From NCBI GenBank assembly GCA_024362935.1, contig JANCRA010000018.1, positions 62,001 through 126,000 of the forward strand: DNA of 64,000 nt. The letters run 5' to 3'. Shown here piece by piece: positions 56,970 to 64,000 of the stretch. Below the pieces are notes generated by a model. It had not been told where the DNA came from. It ran no database searches and was given only the letters and a program-made list of their open reading frames with translations. The stretch is from Setophaga petechia (taxonomy: Eukaryota > Chordata > Aves > Passeriformes > Parulidae). The translations under genes were made by a program, and so were the position numbers. Position 1 is the first letter of the stretch. Every line of letters begins with the position of its first letter.

Positions 56970-58294
56970 GAAATTTAAATAATTAATTTATTTAAATTCC
57001 CTTTGGGGCGCAACAGGTGAGGAGCTGGGGATCATGAGGAGCAGGGATTCCTCCAGCTGTGCCCCCCCTGCACAGGAGAACTGAGCATCCAAACTTTTCC
57101 TGCCCCCAAAATTTCCTTTAAACATTGTCTGCACTGAGGAGGTGCATCCTGAAACATCAGCAGGGCTGGGAATTGTGCTGCCTGGCAAAGTGATGTGGAG
57201 AGATCTAAAATCCATGCAGGTTATTAAGCAATCCTTCTGCTCTTGTGGCTGCTGGGGATTGCTTCTATTTACTCCTTCAACAATTTTTTGGGTTGATTTT
57301 TTTTTTTTTTTTTTTACCCCTCAAGTAAGTGTGAGGGGAATATTTCTCAATTTTATCTGTCGAGAGCTCATCCAAGCCCATAAAAATCCTCCAGAAAAGA
57401 GGAAAAAATCCATATGGCATATTTATAGCCAATTATTTTCCTGATTCTTCCTTTCTTCAACTCACAAGTTTTATGGGAGCTTCATCTTTATCCATTTTAC
57501 ACTCCAGCAAGCTTTGCAAATAAATACTGAAGGTTAAGAAGAGTTGCTGATTTATCCTTAAACCCAGCCTGAGAGGAGCTGTGGTTCTGGGGCTGTCTGG
57601 ATCTCATGGACCCAAATTAAATTAGCAGCTCATTTGTGCCTTTTAATTAGGGAGTTCTGAGGTGGCCTAAACTTCCACAGGTATAAAAATAAAATTGCCT
57701 GTATTTGTCAAGTTTTTTGTTATTTTTCTTGTCAAAATTGAACCTCCCAGCACTGCAGCTGCACTCAGCAATCCAGAGCAGGCACAGCTCACAGGAGGAT
57801 ATTTTTGGGAATGTTTTGTTTAATAAATTTTTTTTCCAGGATGGGGGAAGAGACTTCTCATCCTCTGCCAAAACCCTCTCGTTATTCTGTGGTTTTTGTA
57901 CTGCAGAGTTTTTCCAGCCACGTGTTCCACTCTTAACAGCAAGAGCAAAGTGCCACCTCTGGATTTTTTGGGAACCTCATTTCCAGTTGGATCTTGGGAC
58001 AATTGTTGTCTTCATTCTCAGGTTTTTTTGACCCTAAACTGTTTAGCTCTGAATAGCACCTGGAAATGTTTTTGATGGTATTGTTCATACAGCAGCACCT
58101 GAATATCTGCATTCAAACAAATTTTAGCCCAGGGATTAAGGAAAATTATTGTGGATGTGTGGGATAAGGAAAAGATTAATATTTTTCCATCTGTACCTTG
58201 GTTAATTATATCATGTTTGGTACTTAAATGTCCTTTTTGGGTTTCAGGATGTCTTTGTTGAATTAAAACAATATTTTTTCTATCCTTGGAAGTG
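56970..58294. other. Unique sequence, no gene seen
   Basis: No gene or named repeat. A T run of about 19 lies near 57298. Frames of 60-108 codons lack exon signals. Confidence 0.45.
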
Positions 58295-58425
58295 TCCTAG
58301 GCCAGGCTGGTGGAGCTTGGAGCACCCTGGGGTAGTGGAAGGTGTCCCTGCCCATGGCATGAGTTGGAATCAGGTGCTGTTTAAGATCTCTTCCAATCCC
58401 AAGCCATTCTATGATCTTATTGCTT
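58295..58425 (+). mobile_element. CR1 LINE 3'-end fragment with tail
   Basis: It reads aggccaggctggtggagctt, ggaaggtgtccctgcccatg, then agatctcttccaatcccaag and ccattctatgatctta, a sense CR1 3' end with a preserved first tail unit. Confidence 0.92.
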
Positions 58426-58439
58426 TCAAATATCAAAAT

Positions 58440-58568
58440 ATATCCTTATTATTATTTATATATATATATATGATTATAATATATATATATATTATTATAT
58501 TATATATTATTATTTATATATTATTTATATATATTTATATTATATATATATATTAAATATATATTTAT
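58440..58568. repeat. AT-rich simple sequence, tract 1
   Basis: Interrupted (TA)n and (TTATAT)n made almost only of A and T. A 79-codon open frame ending here is composed of I, Y and F by composition alone. Confidence 0.93.
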
Positions 58569-58759
58569 TATTGTCCTGAATCCCTGAACAAAAATGTCCA
58601 CATATTCCCTTTCATATTCTATTCCTAAATGTCCACATGTCCATTGCTGAGTTGGAATTTTGTTGTGTGATTTTTTTTTTTTACATTCTCATAAAAATGG
58701 CTTAAACTGTTGGCATCATTTAGAGAATGGTGCTGATAACAGAGCCCAAATTGATATAT

Positions 58760-58910
58760 TTATAAATTTCATTTAAATTATTTTAAAATTAAATTATATA
58801 TATCATATATATATAAATAGGTTTTAAATGTATAAAAATATTCTGTATTTATAAATATAGAGTATTTATAAATATATAAATATAGAATATTTATAAATAT
58901 ATAAATCAGT
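58760..58910. repeat. AT-rich simple sequence, tract 2
   Basis: It includes repeated tttataaatatataaatatag units with a period near 28, plus short (TA)n runs. No coding content. Confidence 0.9.
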
Positions 58911-59004
58911 TGATTTTGGAACTCAAATAACATCTTCTTGGCTGCAGAAGGCTTTGTGACTCTTTTCAATATATTTCTACTGATGTTTTCTCTCTACAGT
59001 TCCC

Positions 59005-59125
59005 AAAAGGAGTTTGGAGCCAGGTGGGGCCTGACCCCTTCTCCCAGGTAAAAGTGAATGAGAGGAAATTGTGCCAGGGAGGATTTAGACTGGACATCAG
59101 GGAAAAATTCTTCATTTTTGGTGTA
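59005..59125 (+). mobile_element. CR1 fragment that seeds a tandem block
   Basis: It reads ctgaccccttctcccaggta, gaggaaattgtgccagggag, gatttagactggacatcagg and gaaaaattcttcatttttgg, a middle part of a CR1 3' region in sense. The following 305-bp units each start with its last 35 bases, so the tandem duplication took in the end of this CR1. Confidence 0.8.
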
Positions 59126-59998
59126 GATTTGGCCATGTAATCCCTGTTTCTAAAATCCCTGCTTCCTCTGCTTCTAAAAGCCCTCAAAACCAGGTAAAAT
59201 TCCTTTGGGGTTTGTTAATTTTGGGTTTTTAATCCTTTAAAAATGAAGGTGCCAATGAGGCCTAGCCAGCCACACGTGAAATTTCATAAATATTTCCAGG
59301 GAGCAATTTTGAGAAAGTCAAGTGCAGCAGTTTCTGATGCACATGTGAGGTGAAGGTGTCTATTTAAGAAAGGATAAATCTGGATGCCATGAGACTGGAC
59401 ATCAGGGAAAATTTCTTCATTTTTGGTGTAGATTTGACCATGTAATTCCTGCTTCTAAAATCCCTGTTTCTTCTGCTTCTAAAAGCCTCAAAACCAGGTA
59501 AAATTCCTTTGGGGTTTGTTAATTTTGGGTTTTTAATCCTTTAAAAACAAAGGTGCCAATGAGGCCTAGCCATCCACACGTGGAATTTCAGAAATATTTC
59601 CAGGGAGCAATTCTGAGAAAATCAAGTGCAGCAGTTTCTCTGTGATGCACATCTGAGGTGAAGGTGTAATTTAAGAAAGGATAAATCTGGATGCCATGAG
59701 ACTGGACATCAGGGAAAATTTCTTCATTTTTGATGTAGATTTGGCCATGTAATTCCTGCTTCTAAAATCCCTGCTTCTAAAAGCCTCAAAACCAGGTAAA
59801 ATTCCTTTGGGGTTTGTTAATTTTGAATTTTTTAATCCTTTAAAAACGAAGGTGCCAATGAGGCCTAGCCAGCCACACGTGGAATTTCATAAATATCTCC
59901 AGGGAGCAATTTTGAGAAAGTCAAGTGCAGCAGTTTCTCTGTGATGCACATGTGAGGTGAAGGTGTCTATTTAAGAAAGGATAAATCTGGATGCCATG
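59088..59998. repeat. 305-bp tandem repeat, 3 units
   Basis: Units start at 59088, 59393 and 59700 with gactggacatcagggaaaat-like sequence. Each then runs through accaggtaaaattcctttgg, gccaatgaggcctagccagc and ggataaatctggatgccatg. Differences are single bases and small indels. The third unit lacks ctgcttcttctgcttctaaa-like sequence in its first part. There is no coding capacity. Confidence 0.96.
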
Positions 59999-60027
59999 GT
60001 GATGGGAGGCTTTATATAGTCTAAAAG

Positions 60028-60194
60028 CATAATTGCATTACTTTGAATTTTCCTGGGCTGGGACAGGTCTGTAATTTGGATTGCACAGAGCTGATGGATC
60101 AAATTAGCAATGACTTTATTGGATAGAAATAACCTTCAATATTTTACTTTTTAAAGCCCCCACGTGCTTTGCCACCAAGTTTCACCACTGAGGT
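60028..60194 (+). repeat. 167-bp dispersed direct repeat, copy 2
   Basis: Copy of 56803-56969, 3.2 kb downstream and in the same orientation. It begins right after the 305-bp block. Similarity stops abruptly at cactgaggt on the right in both copies. Confidence 0.93.
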
Positions 60195-60264
60195 CGTGGC
60201 TCCTCGTTCCTTGGTTCCTCCTTTGGGAGAAGTTGACTTTGGATCCACTTCTGAGCCCATTTCC

Positions 60265-60388
60265 ATCTTTTTCCCCAGGAACAAGGGACAGGATGAGAGG
60301 AAAGAGCCTCAAATTGCACCAGGGGAGGTTTAGGGTGGATATTGGGGAAAATTTCTTCATTGAAAGGTTGGTCAAGGTTTCATGACCT
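60265..60388 (+). mobile_element. CR1 fragment
   Basis: It reads gggacaggatgagaggaaag, caaattgcaccaggggaggt, ttagggtggatattggggaa and aatttcttcattgaaaggtt, the middle blocks of a CR1 3' region in sense, truncated at both ends. Confidence 0.87.
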
Positions 60389-61956
60389 TAAATTAGGACT
60401 TTTCACCAAAAAAATCTTTTATAACTGAGATAAATCAAACCAAATCCTGTATTCATCAACTAGAAGGTCCAGATGGGTTAAATGAGCAAATTTATTAAAA
60501 TAATGTAACTTTTAGTAAATTTACCTTTATTTTTAATCAATTTTTTTACTTCTCCTTCATTGTATGGTAGCCTCTTGATACATTTATTATTTCATACTAA
60601 GTGTTCTCCTATCACCCTAAATTTACTTTTCTATTATCTTATTATAAAAATCTTAACATATGATTATTTCTTGGATGGGTAAGAAAAATGGCATTAAAAT
60701 AGAAACATAATTTTCAATAATTTTTTTCATCACGTTTTTTTACTATTTATCTTAATTCCCTTCTCTTGCTATATTATGATTATTTTTGTATAGACTGATC
60801 ACATCCAGAGTGTGATATTTGAATATATTTGAAATATATTCAAAATTGGGCAGCAGGAATGGTTGACTTGATGTGTCTACAAAAGAAATGGGAAATCCAG
60901 ATGTGCTGAGCATATTCTCATGAAAATCTTTAGTAAAAAAAATTGTTTTTATTAGTAATTCTTCAGGATCTCATTCACAATAATTTAATTAATTTTGCAT
61001 ATTTCATGACCTGCACATGAAAAGGAAATTTCCAGTACACAGAGAGAACTTTCCTAAACTTTTGGTAAAATCTCTCATAATCTGTGCAAGGAATATAATC
61101 TTTAATTTTATATTTGACTTTAATTTTTTGACGTTATATTTGACTATAATCTTATATTTTATATCAATATCCTCTTAACACTCTCATTTGGAAGTGCAGT
61201 GTTCCTACCCACGTGATATTTGTGGATAATAAAGAAATTGCTTAAGGAAAGTAATTTTCTGGAAGAAGTAAATTTTTTATATCTGCTAATTAACAGCTAC
61301 TTGATGAATGATAGGACAGTGAAGTAGGAAATTTAATTCTCATTTAGAAGTGGGATTAAACACAGAAATCCTGAGGCCCAGAAACATTTGAGATTTTTAT
61401 TTGATTTTTGAGCTTGTGCCACCCACTCGTGAAAATCCATGGATTTTCAACTGATTTCCTTCAATTTTATTTTTTTCCCAGAGGTTGAAGATGTTTTGGG
61501 AGGGAGAGATAATTCAAATTTTGTGTCCTGGACTGCAGTGTTCAATCACAAGGTGGCACTTCTGCCTCACAGATGAATTTTTCTTCTCCCAGCTCCCAAA
61601 AATCCCAATTGGTGTTTCCTGCCTCAATCCCCCTTTCCTTTTCCCTGGGAATAAAAATTCCTGACATCCCTGGAAAAGTGACATCCCTTCTAAATGTGAC
61701 CACAGCTTTAACTCCAACTCAACCCTGCAATGACAACCAGAGACAGGAGTGAGGTTGTAAATCTTCATTTTCCTTTCACATCCTGAACTTTCTCTAAAAT
61801 TATTTAGGCCAGTGAGGTGCTAAAATTGCTCTTATTGCTATTTTTAAATGGATAAATTATCCCTTATTTTATCTGAATTTTATTGTTTCTTACATAATTT
61901 TGATTTAAAGCTCACCACCTGTTCCTATGTCCCAATAAGGTGCTGGGACACCTTTG
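60389..61956. other. Unique AT-rich sequence, no gene seen
   Basis: No gene or named repeat. AT-rich from 60.4 to 61.3 kb. A palindromic word gaatatatttgaaatatatt lies near 60822-60842. Confidence 0.5.
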
Positions 61957-62880
61957 GAATATCCCAATTTGGAATTACTGGAATATCCCAACTTGCAATT
62001 ATTGGAATATCCCAACTTGGAATTATGGGAATATCCAAACTTGGAATTATGGGAATATCCCAGATTGGAATTATTGGGATATCCCAATTTGGAATTACTG
62101 GAATATCCCAATTTGGAATTATTGGAATATGCCAATTTGGAATTATTGGAATATCCCAAATTGGAATTATTGGAATATCCCAATTTGGAATTATTGAAAT
62201 ATCCCAACTTGGAATTATTGGAATATCCCAATTTGGAATTATTGGAATATCCCAACTTGGAATTGTTGGAATATCCCAAATTGGAATTACTGGAATATCC
62301 CAATTTGGAATTATTGGAATATCCCAACTTGGAATTGTTGGAATATCCCAATTTGGAATTATTGGAATATCCCAACTTGGAATTGTTGGAATATCCCAAT
62401 TTGCAATTATTGGAATATCCCAACTTGGAATTATTGGAATATCCCAACTTGGAATTATTGGAATATCCCAATTTGCAATTATTGGAATATCCCAACTTGC
62501 AATTATTGGAGTATCCCAAATTGGAATTATTGGAATATCCCAACTTGGAATTATTGGAATATCCCAACTTGCAATTATTGGAATATCCCAAATTGGAATT
62601 ACTGGAATATCCCAACTTGGAATTATTGGAATATCCCAACTTGGAATTATTGGAATATCCCAATTTGGAATTATTGGAATATCCCAATTTGGAATTATTG
62701 GAATATGCCAACTTGCAATTATTGGAATATCCCAACTTGCAATTATTGGAATATCCCAACTTGGAATTATTGGAATATCCCAACTTGCAATTATTGGAAT
62801 ATCCCAACTTGCAATTATTGGAATATCCCAATTTGGAATTATTGGAATATCCCAACTTGCAATTATTGGAATATCCCAGT
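61957..62880. repeat. 24-bp minisatellite, 38 full units without indels
   Basis: Each unit starts gaatatccca and continues acttggaattattg, every 24 bases from 61957 to 62869. The only changes are substitutions at a few positions (aact/aatt, ttgg/ttgc, atta/acta/gtta). The array keeps a plus frame open for 360 codons (61848-62930, repeats of GISQLGII) and a minus frame open for 316. Variable positions change residues in the plus frame (L/F, G/A, I/T/V) at least as often as not, so I see no sign of coding constraint. Confidence 0.98.
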
Positions 62881-62885
62881 TTGCT

Positions 62886-63311
62886 GGGGTCAGGTTGGAT
62901 ATTCCAATAATTGTGTTATTTTATTTGTGAGTCCAGGTATGAAATAACTTCTGGAATGAGTTTCCACACTTACCTTCATTATTGAAGACCCAGGTTTTGT
63001 TCCCCTCTTTGCCTTGGGGATATTTTGTGGCCTGCAGAGGGTTTGTCCCAGGAAACACCTGAGGGAGAAGGAAAATTCTCACTTTTCCTTCCTGCTGACA
63101 ATGTTGGATATCCTGAGCCCTTTAGAGGATTTATTCCAAATATTATTGCAAATTTATTGCAAACAAATTTATTGCAAATTTATTGCAAATCCCTGGCTCT
63201 GTCCAGGTGTTTGCTCTGAGTGGAGCCAGGTGGGGCTGGCCAGGCCCCTCAGGCTCTTCATGGGATTGGGAATTCCTTGAGCAGGTGGAAGTTGAGCTGC
63301 AGGTGCTGGAA
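62886..63311. other. Unique sequence, no gene seen
   Basis: No gene. A short repeat of attgcaaatttattgcaaa lies at 63143-63190. Nothing else was recognised. Confidence 0.5.
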
Positions 63312-63500
63312 AAGCTGTAATAATAATATTAATTATATTAATATTATTATAGCTGTAATAATATAATATTAATTATATTAATATTATATTATTATATTAA
63401 TATAATATTAATTATATTAATATTATTATATTATATTATTATAGCTGTAATAATAATATTAATATTAATATAATAATAATAATATATATGTAATAATTTA
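63312..63500. repeat. AT-rich palindromic simple sequence
   Basis: Almost pure A and T (ttaatattaattatattaat types), with the word atagctgtaataat inserted three times. It is highly self-complementary in many registers. Confidence 0.93.
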
Positions 63501-63544
63501 TTAACTGAAATAAAGAATTTCAATTCCCTTCCTGAATATTTATA

Positions 63545-64000
63545 TTTTCCCTTTACTTAATGTTTATACTGCTGTTCCTGCTGGCTGCCCAGCCCATCAG
63601 GATTGATATTTCTATAAACTCAAGGCCTTCATTCTACCTGACTTTTTTATTTTTCCATTATCATTTACCATTATCCTCATTGGTAAACAAAGGAGAAATT
63701 CATTCAGACCCTCCTGAAGACTTTAAAAAAACTCCTTAAATAATAACAATAATTCTTAGCTAAAAATTGATCATTTTTAATGGGTATGGGCTTAGAGCTT
63801 TCTTTTCTGATTGAAAATTTCAAGGTCAGGTTGGCTGGAGCTTTGGATGATCTGAGATAATAGAAAAATATCCCTGCCCTTACTTATTATTTATATTATT
63901 TCCCTTACTTAATATTTCTATTGCTCCTTTTCTTACTTAATATTTATATTGCTCCAACAGGCTCTTCCTGTTGGCTGCCCAGCCCATCAGGATTAATATT
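63545..64000. repeat. Duplicated segment at window end, with a CR1 scrap between
   Basis: The words tggctgcccagcccatcagg and ttacttaatgtttatact at 63549-63610 recur as ttacttaatatttatattgc and tggctgcccagcccatcagg at 63932-64000, where the window ends. Between them, about 63825-63885 resembles a sense CR1 piece (aaggtcaggttggctggagc), and cttacttaatatttctattg-type units repeat. The repeat may continue beyond the window. Confidence 0.7.

Noticed and set aside
58317..58556. A 79-codon frame with an I/Y-rich membrane-like tail
   Set aside because: It starts in a CR1 3' end and runs into (TA)n simple sequence.
61848..62930. A 360-codon plus-strand frame as a repeat protein gene
   Set aside because: Outside the 24-bp array the frame has no protein-like sequence or exon signals. 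Unit differences change residues freely, so no purifying selection is visible.

Overview
The window looks like non-coding DNA from a bird, most likely a songbird (passerine). The basis is the repeat content. There are about a dozen short 3'-end fragments of CR1 LINEs, some ending near the typical attctatgat-like tail. There are several solo LTRs of endogenous retroviruses with short target-site duplications. There are no mammalian-type SINEs and no bacterial gene structure. I found no convincing protein-coding gene, rRNA, tRNA or CRISPR array. The longest open frames (about 390, 360 and 400 codons) lie inside minisatellites and are explained by repeat periodicity. Three exon-like fragments (22.3, 48.7 and 51.3 kb) are offered only as weak candidates.

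Layout. 1-15 kb: mostly unique sequence with scattered CR1 fragments and a 51-nt perfect hairpin at 11.8 kb. 15.4-16.3 kb: one LTR inserted inside another. 19.8-21.9 kb: a 50-bp purine-rich minisatellite. 22.4-24.1 kb: a CR1 fragment, a 13-bp repeat and a complete solo LTR. 27.9-28.5 kb: a 35-bp minisatellite. 29-29.6 kb: a second nested LTR pair. 30.5-31.7 kb and 34.3-36.0 kb: two more minisatellites. 36.6-39.3 kb: a 250-bp inverted duplication enclosing a tandemly duplicated LTR-like repeat. 42.1-43.9 kb: a CR1 split by an LTR that itself contains about 1 kb of a 12/13-bp array. 45.5-46.4 kb: three copies of a 299-bp unit. 51.5-53.3 kb: a 44/49-bp minisatellite carrying about 23 palindromic GATA motifs, next to CpG-rich patches. 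56.8-60.4 kb: a 167-bp dispersed duplication and three copies of a 305-bp unit. 62.0-62.9 kb: an indel-free 24-bp minisatellite. 63.3 kb to the end: AT-rich simple sequence.

The theme of the window is repeat turnover, not gene cooperation. LTRs insert into LTRs and CR1s, and tandem arrays, roughly 11-12 kb in all, grow within and between them. The AT-rich unique stretches contain many TAATTA-like words and could hold conserved regulatory elements, but only an alignment to other birds could show that. I do not see a new biological system. The most unusual objects are the LTR-embedded 13-bp array, the GATA-palindrome array, the nested LTRs and the large hairpins.
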